Notes: generated by a model from the letters alone, not told the origin. A DNA stretch of 5,629 nucleotides from an uncultured Desulfobacca sp. (GCA_937958145.1 CALGOE010000005.1:1-5629); one strand, 5' to 3'; shown: positions 1 to 5,158, counted from the first letter of the stretch. Translations and numbers: made by a program.

Positions 1-116
1 AATAACTCATCTTCCTGAGCTGGCGGGCACCCATTCATAAGGGCCGGGTGAGCTGTAAGGGCTGCGACGGTGTGGCGGAACCTTAAGGTCTTATGGCAAA
101 GCCAATACCCTTAATT

Positions 117-176
117 GGGGTTGGGGGAGGGGTTTGAGGGGAGGGGGGAGGGGGCTGGCCCCCTGGCCCCCTCCCC
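117..176 (+). promoter_or_regulatory. G-run tract (G-quadruplex potential) overlapping a long GC hairpin
   Basis: Six runs of at least four G lie at 117-120, 123-127, 129-132, 138-141, 143-148 and 150-154, separated by 1-5 nt, which meets the usual G-quadruplex pattern. The 3' part, GGGGAGGGGG (145-154), pairs perfectly with CCCCCTCCCC (167-176) around a 12-nt loop. Forming this hairpin would remove G-runs from a quadruplex, so the two structures are mutually exclusive. A run of A, not T, follows, so it does not look like a + strand intrinsic terminator. A regulatory role in the mvhD leader is inference. Confidence 0.45.
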
Positions 177-193
177 GGCCAAAGAAAAAAATC

Positions 194-246
194 AGCGGGG
201 AGCGGGGGCCATGGCCCCAGGGGGTAAGCGGCTGCGGCCCCCCGCT
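194..246 (+). promoter_or_regulatory. Nested GC palindromes just upstream of mvhD
   Basis: A perfect 14-bp palindrome, GGGGCCATGGCCCC, sits at 205-218. It is enclosed by complementary arms AGCGGGG (194-200) and CCCCGCT (240-246). A second copy of the left arm, AGCGGGGG at 201-208, could compete for the same right arm, so two alternative folds are possible. The structure ends about 20 nt before the mvhD ribosome binding site. It could be an mRNA leader structure or a protein-binding site; no role is proven. Confidence 0.35.
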
Positions 247-265
247 CATAGAGATAAAAATTTTG

Positions 266-272
266 AAGGAGG
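266..272 (+). promoter_or_regulatory. Ribosome binding site of mvhD
   Basis: AAGGAGG lies 6 nt upstream of the ATG at 279, a near-perfect Shine-Dalgarno match. It fixes the mvhD start and supports the coding status of a gene that conventional calling would end at codon 68. Confidence 0.85.
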
Positions 273-278
273 CTTGTC

Positions 279-710
279 ATGTCAGCACAATTTGAACCGG
301 TGATCCTCGGTTTCCTGTGCAATTGGTGCGCCTATGCCGGCGGCGACCTGGCCGGGGTCTCCCGTCTCCAGTATCCTCCCAACATGCGGGTCATCCGCAC
401 CATGTGTTCCGGCATGGTGCATCCCCGCCTGGTGGTGGATGCCCTGGAGCGGGGGCTGGACGGCGTCATCGTCATGGGGTGACACCTGGGCGACTGTCAT
501 TACCTGGATGGTAATCACAAAGCCCTGGCCCGCAGCGAAGCCATAAAAATCGTCCTGGAAGATCTGGGCATCGATCCGGAGAGGTTTGCCATCGAGTGGG
601 TGTCCTCGGCGGAGGCGCCCCGGTTTGCCCAGTTGGTTACGGAATTTACCGAAAAGATCCGGCAGTTGGGGCCCAATCCGGTGCGGGTGCCCCTGGCCCG
701 GGCCGCCTAA
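279..710 (+). CDS. mvhD: Selenocysteine-containing MvhD/VhuD-type hydrogenase iron-sulfur subunit
   Basis: This encodes the delta subunit of a group 3c hydrogenase, a small [2Fe-2S] protein that carries electrons from the hydrogenase small subunit to HdrA-type flavoproteins. I read 143 residues with the UGA at 480-482 as Sec68; without recoding the product would be 67 residues. Beyond the UGA the same frame stays open for 75 codons to TAA and encodes HLGDCHYLDGN, completing the family signature G-C-H-x-G-D-C-H-Y with Sec in place of the first Cys. Other conserved cysteines are C14 and C17 (CNWCAYAGGD), C43 (MCSG) and C73. The length matches the family at about 140 residues. Sec at this position is known in VhuD of some methanogens. 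A SECIS-like hairpin follows the UGA. The gene is first in the operon, 14 nt before the FrhB-like gene. Confidence 0.93.
480..482 (+). other. Recoded UGA: Sec68 of MvhD
   Basis: TGA lies in frame between Gly67 and His69 at the conserved Cys position of the GCHxGDCHY motif. The coding frame and family similarity continue unbroken on both sides, and a hairpin of bacterial SECIS geometry starts 17 nt downstream. This is recoding by homology, not biochemical proof. Confidence 0.9.
483..515 (+). promoter_or_regulatory. Bacterial SECIS-like hairpin of mvhD
   Basis: ATTACC (499-504) pairs perfectly with GGTAAT (510-515) around the loop TGGAT (505-509). The loop begins 22 nt after the UGA and has G at its second and third positions, in line with bacterial SECIS elements, which lie inside the coding sequence and carry a G near the start of a short apical loop recognised by SelB. 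The hairpin is translated, encoding Tyr-Leu-Asp-Gly-Asn. Its geometry is identical to that of the hairpin in mvhA. Confidence 0.8.
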
Positions 711-713
711 GGC

Positions 714-720
714 AGGAGGA
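714..720 (+). promoter_or_regulatory. Ribosome binding site deciding the FrhB-like start
   Basis: AGGAGGA lies 4 nt before the ATG at 725 and just after the mvhD stop. It favours this start over an in-frame upstream ATG at 596, which lies inside the Sec-dependent half of mvhD and lacks a good site. Confidence 0.8.
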
Positions 721-724
721 CAGC

Positions 725-1855
725 ATGAAGACCTTTTTTAATCTCATTCAAGAGGTCCAAAAGCCCGGCCTCTGCCATCACTGCGGCGGCTGCGTCACCT
801 TCTGCACGGCCATCAATTACGGCGCCTTGGAGCTGGACGAAAGCGGCCGGCCCCGCTATGCCGACATCGAAAAATGCATCGAATGCGGCATCTGCCACTC
901 CATCTGCCCGGAAGTCAACGAGCTGGACGAGGAGCTGAAGCGCCAGTTCGCCTGGAGCGCCCCCATCGGCCGGGTCATCGAGACCACCGTGGCCCGGGCC
1001 AAGGACCCCGAGGTCCTGGCCCACGCCACCGACGGCGGCGTGGTCACCGCCCTGCTGCTGCACCTGCTGGATATGGGCCGCATTGACGGCGCCATCGTCA
1101 GCCGCCGGGTCGGCCCCTTCCGGCGCCTGCCCTGGCTGGCCCTGAACCGGGAGGAGATCATCGACGCGGCCGGTTTCCACTTCGACACCATGCACGGCAT
1201 GACCCACTTCTCCAAGGTCTATTCCAGCCTCTACGAAACGTTTTCGCCCTCCATCATCGAATTGGGGGAAGTGGCCAAAAAACATCTCAACCGGGTGGCC
1301 TTTGTGGGCACGCCGTGCCAGATCAACACCCTGCGCCGCATGGAAGTCATGGGCATCGTGCCCTCGGGCACCATCAAATACCATTTCGGCCTGTTCTGCA
1401 CCGGCAATTTCCACTTCGGCCCGGAACAGCGGCAGAAACTGGAACAACTGGGCGGTTTCCGATGGGATGAGGTGGCCAAGGTCAATGTCAAGGAAAATCT
1501 GATGATCCACCTGAAGAATAAAGAGATCATCAATATTTCTTTGGACAGGCTGGATTTCATCAAGCGCTACGCCTGCCACTACTGTGATGACTATGCCGCC
1601 GAATATGCCGACATCTCCTTCGGCGGCATCGGCTCCCCGGAGGGCTGGACCACGGTCATTACCCGCACGCCCATCGGCCGGGCGGTGCTGGCCGATTCCA
1701 AAGGCACTGATATTGAGATATTTGAATATAAAAACAACCCCAACTTCGCCGGCGACGCCTTGGCCAAGGTTATCGAATGGTCCGAGAAAAAGAAGCGCCA
1801 TGCCGAGGCCAAGCATGCCGAGCTGGAAAAGAAATCCCTCCGGGTGTTGGGTTAG
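725..1855 (+). CDS. FrhB/FpoF-family iron-sulfur flavoprotein (coenzyme F420 hydrogenase beta-subunit-like)
   Basis: This 376-residue protein has the FrhB family layout. Near the N terminus are two ferredoxin-type [4Fe-4S] motifs: C17, C20, C23, C27 and C51, C54, C57, C61-Pro. The FrhB core follows, with TDGGVVTALL at about 102-111, FVGTPCQI at 193-200 (C198) and C225. The C-terminal part has ACHYCDDY (C284, C287) and ADISFGGIGSPEGWTTVITR at 295-314. Family members bind FAD and pass electrons between iron-sulfur clusters and F420 or, in other branches, ferredoxin or other partners. The physiological acceptor cannot be told from sequence. A charged Lys/Glu-rich helix ends the protein. It lies between mvhD and mvhG, 14 nt after the former and 12 nt before the latter, so it is probably a subunit or direct partner of the hydrogenase. 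Archaeal F420-reducing hydrogenases also include an FrhB, but the neighbours here are Mvh-like. No signal peptide is visible, so it is likely cytoplasmic. Confidence 0.88.
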   Translation: MKTFFNLIQEVQKPGLCHHCGGCVTFCTAINYGALELDESGRPRYADIEKCIECGICHSICPEVNELDEELKRQFAWSAPIGRVIETTVARAKDPEVLAHATDGGVVTALLLHLLDMGRIDGAIVSRRVGPFRRLPWLALNREEIIDAAGFHFDTMHGMTHFSKVYSSLYETFSPSIIELGEVAKKHLNRVAFVGTPCQINTLRRMEVMGIVPSGTIKYHFGLFCTGNFHFGPEQRQKLEQLGGFRWDEVAKVNVKENLMIHLKNKEIINISLDRLDFIKRYACHYCDDYAAEYADISFGGIGSPEGWTTVITRTPIGRAVLADSKGTDIEIFEYKNNPNFAGDALAKVIEWSEKKKRHAEAKHAELEKKSLRVLG

Positions 1856-1864
1856 GGAGGAGGT
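1855..1864 (+). promoter_or_regulatory. Ribosome binding site of mvhG
   Basis: GGGAGGAGGT begins on the last base of the upstream TAG stop and ends 3 nt before the ATG at 1868. Two overlapping GGAGG cores offer spacings of about 4 and 7 nt. Confidence 0.75.
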
Positions 1865-1867
1865 CTG

Positions 1868-2812
1868 ATGCCTGTTAAAGTAGCAGAAGAATGGCTCAAT
1901 TCCTGTTCCGGGTGTGAGATCGCCATCCTCAACCTGGGCGAGACCCTCCTGGAGGTCCTGCCCCACCTGGAATTTGTCCATATCCCGGTCCTCATGGACC
2001 ATAAATACTTCGGCCAGACCGGCGAAGGGGACATCCATCACATTGACATTCCCAAGGCCACGGTGGGCATTATCACCGGCGGCATCCGCAACCAGGAACA
2101 CCTGGAGATTGCCGAGGCCATGCGCCAGGCCTGCGATGTCATCATCGCCCTGGGCACCTGCGCCACCCACGGCGGCATCCCGGCCCTGATCAACCAGTGG
2201 CGCAATGAGGAGCTCTTTGACCGCTATTATCGGGGATCCGAGACCACCGACGCCCAGGCCACGCCCAGCGATCCGGTGCTGCCGGCCTGCCTGGACCGCT
2301 CCTATGCCCTGGATGAGAAGATCAAGGTGGACATCTATCTCCCCGGCTGTCCGCCCCATCCCGACTGGATCGGCGAGACCATCCTGGCCCTGCTGGAAGG
2401 CCGGGCGCCGCAGCTGCCCATGAAGAGCGTCTGCGACACCTGCCCCACCATCAAGACGGGCAAGGGCAATCTGCGCCACCTGAACCGCTTCCTGCGCAAC
2501 GCCCACTATGACCCCAGCAAACCGGTGAGCGAGATGCACTGCCTGCTGGAGCAGGGCCTGCCCTGCATGGGCCCGGTGACCCGGGGCGGCTGCGCCGGCA
2601 AGAACGGCGAAGCCCCCCGCTGCATCCTGGCCCGGGTCCCCTGCCAGGGCTGTTTCGGCCCGGTGCAGCAGCAGGGCAATCAGTTGCTGGATTATCTCAA
2701 CGCCCTGGCCAGCAACCAGGTGGACATCAGATCCATTCCGGAAAAATCAACCCTACTGGAGTTTTCCGGCGCCCATGGCCTCCTGCGGCCCAAAGCGGCC
2801 CGGGGGCGGTAA
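1868..2812 (+). CDS. mvhG: Group 3c [NiFe] hydrogenase small subunit (MvhG-like)
   Basis: This subunit carries electrons from the NiFe site of MvhA through three iron-sulfur clusters toward MvhD. Of its 314 residues, the N-terminal half has the proximal [4Fe-4S] ligands C13 and C16 (NSCSGCE), C98 (GTCATHGG) and C161 (LPGCPPHPDW). The C-terminal half has a cysteine series C189, C192 (CDTCP), C225, C233 (CLLEQGLPCMGP), C242, C252, C259 and C262 (PCQGCFGP), fitting the medial and distal clusters. The CLLEQG...CMGP and PCxGCxGP motifs and the length of about 310 residues resemble MvhG more than the shorter FrhG. There is no twin-arginine signal, consistent with a cytoplasmic enzyme. The TAA stop overlaps the mvhA ribosome binding site. 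Confidence 0.92.
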   Translation: MPVKVAEEWLNSCSGCEIAILNLGETLLEVLPHLEFVHIPVLMDHKYFGQTGEGDIHHIDIPKATVGIITGGIRNQEHLEIAEAMRQACDVIIALGTCATHGGIPALINQWRNEELFDRYYRGSETTDAQATPSDPVLPACLDRSYALDEKIKVDIYLPGCPPHPDWIGETILALLEGRAPQLPMKSVCDTCPTIKTGKGNLRHLNRFLRNAHYDPSKPVSEMHCLLEQGLPCMGPVTRGGCAGKNGEAPRCILARVPCQGCFGPVQQQGNQLLDYLNALASNQVDIRSIPEKSTLLEFSGAHGLLRPKAARGR

Positions 2813-2817
2813 GGAGG
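2811..2817 (+). promoter_or_regulatory. Ribosome binding site of mvhA overlapping the mvhG stop
   Basis: AAGGAGG shares two bases with the mvhG TAA stop (2810-2812) and lies 4 nt before the mvhA ATG. This tight arrangement suggests translational coupling of small and large subunits. Confidence 0.8.
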
Positions 2818-2821
2818 AAGT

Positions 2822-4324
2822 ATGGCTCAGACTACCATTGAAGTCGGCGCCGAGCAGACCATGACCCATGGCGCGCCGCACCGCAGAGTGATCAATATCC
2901 AACCCATCACCCGCATCGAGGGGCACGCCCGCATCGCCATCACCCTGGACGAACAGGGCAATGTGGCCGACACCCGCTTCAACATCATGTCCCTGCGGGG
3001 CTTTGAGAAGTTCATCGAGGGCAAGCCGGCCGAGGAGGTGCCCAAGATCGTTAACCGCATTTGCGGCATCTGCCCCTGGATGCACCATACTGCCTCCAAC
3101 AAGGCGGTGGACGGCTGCTTCAACGCCCAGGTGCCGCCCACCGGCTGGAAGCTCCGGGAGCTGATGCAGGTCATGGCCCAAATCAACGACAAGATCCTGC
3201 ACTTCTTCTTCCTGGCCGCGCCCGACTTTGTCCTGGGCGCCGGGGCGGACTACAAAGTCCGCAACGTCCTGGGCATCGTCCAGGCCGCGCCGGAGCTGGC
3301 CACCCAGGTGGTGAAGATGCGGCAGATGGGCCAGATGATGATCGAAAAGTTCGCCGGCAAGGTCATCCACCCCATCGTCGTGGTGCCCGGCGGCTTTGCC
3401 AAGCCCATGCGGGAGGACGAACGCCAGGAAATGCTGGCCAAGAGCCGGGAGCAGCTGGAGTTCGCCCGCTTCTGCATCGATTTTGCCAAAAAGAACATCT
3501 TCGCCAACCTGGATGAGGCCACCCTCAAACTGGGCGAGATCAGGACCGGCTTCCTGGGCACCGTCAAGCCCGAAGACGGCTCCCTGACCCTCTTTGACGG
3601 CGTCCTGCGCCTCATGAAGCCCGACGGCAGCTACCAGGACTTCACCTATCAGCAGTATGTGGATTTCCTGGGCGAGCACATCGAGGACTGGTCCTACTGC
3701 AAGTTCCCCTACGCCCGGACCTGGAACGAAGGCTTCTCCATGGACCTCAAGCAGCCCAAGGGCATCTACCGGGTCAACACCCTGGCCCGGCTGAACGTCT
3801 GCGACAGGATCAACACCCCCTACGCCCAGGCCGAGTTGGAGGAATTCCGGGCCAGATTCGGGCGACCGGCCCAATCCACCATGCTCTACCATTGGGCCCG
3901 CCTCATTGAGCTGGTCTACGCCTGCGAGCGGGTCATTGAGCTGCTGGAAGACGAGACCATCACCGATCCGCACGTCCGCAACGAAGTGACGCCCCAGGCC
4001 GGCCGGGGCATCGGCTGCGTTGAGGCCCCCCGGGGGACGCTGATCCACGACTATTCCACCGATGACAACGGCTGCATCTCCCGGGCCAATCTCATCGTCG
4101 GCACCACCCACAACGTGGCGCCCATGAACATGAGCATCCGGGCCGCGGCCGACGCCGTGATCCACAAAGGGGTCATCACCGAGGAGGCCCTGAACAAAGT
4201 GGAGATGGCCGTCCGCTGCTACGACCCGTGACTGAGCTGCGCCACCCACCGCCTGGATGGCGGTCGCATGGTCGAGATCGAGGTCTACGACGCCCAGGGC
4301 CACCTGGTGACCACGAGTAGATAA
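2822..4324 (+). CDS. mvhA: Selenocysteine-containing group 3c [NiFeSe] hydrogenase large subunit (MvhA/VhuA-like)
   Basis: This is the catalytic subunit, which activates H2 at a NiFe(CN)2CO centre. I read 500 residues with the UGA at 4229-4231 as Sec470. The N-terminal motif RICGICPWMHH gives nickel ligands C81 and C84, and RIEGH (31-35) holds the conserved Glu33. GGFAKP (190-195) and EAPRGTLIHDY (401-411) are also typical. After the UGA the frame continues LSCATH, so the C-terminal motif is DP-U-LSC-ATH with Sec470 and C473 as the other two nickel ligands. Reading UGA as stop would remove both, leaving an enzyme unable to bind its metal. Twenty-four residues follow His476, a plausible C-terminal peptide for removal by a maturation protease. 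In some methanogens the Sec part is a separate small subunit (VhuU); here it is fused. Confidence 0.94.
4229..4231 (+). other. Recoded UGA: Sec470, nickel ligand of MvhA
   Basis: TGA occupies the first ligand position of the conserved DPCxxCxxH motif. The frame continues with LSCATH and 24 further residues to TAA. Sec at this position is established in [NiFeSe] hydrogenases such as VhuU and Desulfomicrobium HysA. A SECIS-like hairpin follows. Confidence 0.95.
4232..4264 (+). promoter_or_regulatory. Bacterial SECIS-like hairpin of mvhA
   Basis: ACCGCC (4248-4253) pairs perfectly with GGCGGT (4259-4264) around the loop TGGAT (4254-4258). The loop starts 22 nt after the UGA, exactly as in mvhD, and the stem is also 6 bp. 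It encodes Arg-Leu-Asp-Gly-Gly. The stem differs in sequence from the mvhD hairpin but keeps its pairing, which argues for RNA structure beyond shared protein code. Confidence 0.85.
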
Positions 4325-4339
4325 CACCGTGACAAAACC

Positions 4340-4362
4340 GGGGCGAGCCGGCGGCTCGCCCC
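4340..4362. repeat. Perfect GC palindrome (REP-like)
   Basis: GGGGCGAGCC (4340-4349) and GGCTCGCCCC (4353-4362) form a perfect 10-bp stem with the 3-nt loop GGC, 15 nt after the mvhA stop. It is followed by TACA and an A-run, with no T-run, so it is not a standard intrinsic terminator in the operon direction. It may instead stabilise the mRNA 3' end or be a dispersed genomic palindrome. Confidence 0.6.
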
Positions 4363-4402
4363 TACAAAAAATTGCCTGGAAACATTATTGATGAACCGGA
4401 AA

Positions 4403-4421
4403 GGGCGGGTCCGGCCCGCCC
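4403..4421. repeat. GC palindrome (REP-like)
   Basis: GGGCGGG (4403-4409) pairs with CCCGCCC (4415-4421) around TCCGG, and GACA follows. It resembles the palindrome 40 nt upstream in size and 3' flank but not in stem sequence. Confidence 0.5.
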
Positions 4422-4445
4422 GACAATATCTGACGACTATTCACC

Positions 4446-4466
4446 GGCCACTGATCACTGATCATT
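4446..4466. repeat. Heptamer tandem repeat, left of the 32-bp array
   Basis: Three adjacent heptamers, GGCCACT, GATCACT and GATCATT, form a degenerate tandem. The same GGCCACT unit recurs on the other side of the palindromic array. Confidence 0.5.
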
Positions 4467-4473
4467 GCCGGCG

Positions 4474-4569
4474 GCAAGCAACGGCGGCCGCAGGCCGCCC
4501 TATAGGCAAGCAACGGCGGCCGCAGGCCGCCCTATAAGCAAGCAACGGCGGCCACAGGCCGCCCTATAA
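4474..4569. repeat. Three tandem 32-bp palindromic repeats
   Basis: Copies occupy 4474-4505, 4506-4537 and 4538-4569, directly abutting. Each begins GCAAGCAAC, contains the hairpin GGCGGCC-GCA-GGCCGCC (7-bp stem, 3-nt loop) and ends CTATAG or CTATAA. Copy 3 differs in the loop (ACA instead of GCA), leaving the stem intact; the last base is G, A and A. This is a clustered REP-type repeat. There are no spacers, so it is not a CRISPR array. Confidence 0.85.
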
Positions 4570-4574
4570 GAGCT

Positions 4575-4588
4575 GGCCACTGGCCACT
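4575..4588. repeat. Heptamer tandem repeat, right of the 32-bp array
   Basis: Two perfect adjacent copies of GGCCACT, followed by G, lie 5 nt beyond the third 32-bp repeat and match the first unit of the heptamer tract on its left side. Confidence 0.5.
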
Positions 4589-4626
4589 GTATTTAAGGTT
4601 TCTCTTCGCCATACATCCTCATAAAC

Positions 4627-4649
4627 CCTAACCTCTAACCTTCATAACC
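4627..4649. repeat. CTAACC heptamer tract
   Basis: CCTAACC, TCTAACC and TTCATAACC stand in a row, a short degenerate 7-mer tandem (the last unit is 9 nt) of different sequence from the GGCCACT tract. It looks like bacterial short tandemly repeated repetitive DNA. Confidence 0.4.
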
Positions 4650-4670
4650 TCTCCTCGGTTATGTGCCCCA

Positions 4671-4702
4671 GGGGCGGACCGGAAACGGCCCGCCCCGTTT
4701 TT
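4671..4702 (+). terminator. Rho-independent terminator, probably of the hydrogenase operon
   Basis: GGGGCGG (4671-4677) pairs with CCGCCCC (4690-4696). After one A/C mismatch, CCG (4679-4681) pairs with CGG (4686-4688), capped by a GAAA tetraloop (4682-4685). A single G and then five T (4698-4702) follow. It is the first canonical + strand terminator after mvhA, 347 nt downstream. The long gap may have grown by repeat insertion, or a nearer stop may use the palindromes; an unrelated transcript cannot be excluded. Confidence 0.8.
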
Positions 4703-4846
4703 GTGTGCCGAGCATGCACAGCAGCGTGGAGGTGCCAGTACTTTACCCAACCTGAGGGAAGTGAAAAGTGGAGCTGGGCGCCAGGGCGTCATCGTGAGGT
4801 GAGGTCTGTAAAGGTAAAAAATATCTGGACAAAGTTTTTGGATACA

Positions 4847-5138
4847 TCAGGCGGCCAGAGGCAGGGCACAAAGGTGTTCCTCACGGACTTGGGGTTTTCT
4901 TGATGTGGCGTCGGATAATCCACGGCTCTTTATAGAGGTGTTGGAAAAGGAGCAGAGTCTGGCGCAATTCCTCCACCGTGGCGAAGTCCTGCAGCCAGAG
5001 AAGATTTTCCTTGAGTATGCGGACAAAACATTCGGCACCGCCATGGCCTGCAGGAGGCCGGACAAAAGAAGGAGAACCGGTGATAACCAGGAAAGCAATT
5101 GCCTCAGTACCCGGATCAGCATCGTTTTCTTGCAAAAA
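4847..5138 (-). pseudogene. Degraded 3' end of an IS3/IS481-like transposase (DDE integrase core)
   Basis: Read on the - strand, frame A (about 5135 down to 4881) gives SPSFVRPPAGHGGAECFVR, then ILKENLLW and FATVEELRQTLLLFQ, then WIIRRHIKKTP. This resembles the end of the rve catalytic domain, where the usual text is close to GNGxAERFxRTLKENLLW; the Glu of AECF fits the last residue of the DDE triad. The family's AERF is AECF here. At about 4890-4898 the match jumps to another frame, giving QVREEHLCALPLAA to a stop at 4847-4849, so a frameshift lies near an AAAACCCC run. Upstream only GTEAIAF hints at the earlier domain, with an apparent deletion. The first catalytic Asp residues and the DNA-binding domain are absent. 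It cannot encode an active transposase. Confidence 0.75.
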
Positions 5139-5158
5139 ATGAACGTATTTAATATAAA
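5130..5158 (+). promoter_or_regulatory. Candidate sigma70-type promoter of the acetyltransferase gene
   Basis: TTGCAA (5130-5135) and TATAAA (5153-5158) are separated by exactly 17 nt in a local A/T-rich stretch, the only one upstream of this gene. A transcript would have a 5' leader of roughly 140 nt. The stretch overlaps the decayed transposase boundary. The TATAAC at 5160-5165 is an alternative -10. Confidence 0.4.

Larger units (their letters stand above)
1..278. other. Gene-free GC-rich leader upstream of the hydrogenase operon
   Basis: I see no convincing gene here. One + frame is open from the left edge to a TAA at 38-40, which might be the last 12 codons of an upstream gene, but nothing in it is recognisable. 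A 10-bp palindrome, ACCTTAAGGT, lies at 80-89. The rest is dominated by G-runs and then GC hairpins, listed separately, followed by a short A/T-rich stretch at 251-264 just before the mvhD ribosome binding site. I found no confident sigma70 or sigma54 promoter, so the operon start may be further upstream or controlled by an unrecognised factor. Confidence 0.5.

Noticed and set aside
20..60. Sigma54 promoter around GGGCACCCATTCATAAG
   Set aside because: A GGCAC-like element is present, but no TTGC-type -12 element stands at the needed spacing.
480..482. TGA as a true stop or nonsense mutation in mvhD
   Set aside because: The frame stays open and family-like for 75 more codons, the TGA sits exactly on a conserved Cys, and a SECIS-like hairpin follows with the same geometry as in mvhA.
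596..724. Upstream ATG at 596 as the FrhB-like start, adding 43 residues
   Set aside because: The extension overlaps the Sec-dependent half of mvhD in another frame, lacks a good ribosome binding site and shows no family similarity; ATG 725 has AGGAGGA.
707..2539. Long - strand open frame of 610 codons
   Set aside because: It lies opposite the FrhB-like and mvhG genes, is low in complexity and rich in Gly/Ala/Val/Asp, and is typical of antisense frames in GC-rich coding DNA.
4229..4231. TGA as the true stop of mvhA (469 residues)
   Set aside because: This would remove two of the four nickel ligands; the frame continues with the expected LSCATH and a tail.
2753..4327. Long - strand open frame of 524 codons opposite mvhA
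   Set aside because: It is an antisense shadow of a clearly recognised hydrogenase gene, with no recognisable domain of its own.
4340..4362. Intrinsic terminator immediately after mvhA
   Set aside because: The hairpin is strong but is followed by TACAAAAAA instead of a T-run; on the - strand the T-run precedes the hairpin.
4474..4569. CRISPR array
   Set aside because: The 32-bp units abut directly with no unique spacers between them, and only three copies are present.
4661..4903. Possible small + strand gene of 80 codons
   Set aside because: Its start lies at the foot of the intrinsic terminator hairpin, it has no ribosome binding site, and it runs into the antisense of the transposase remnant.
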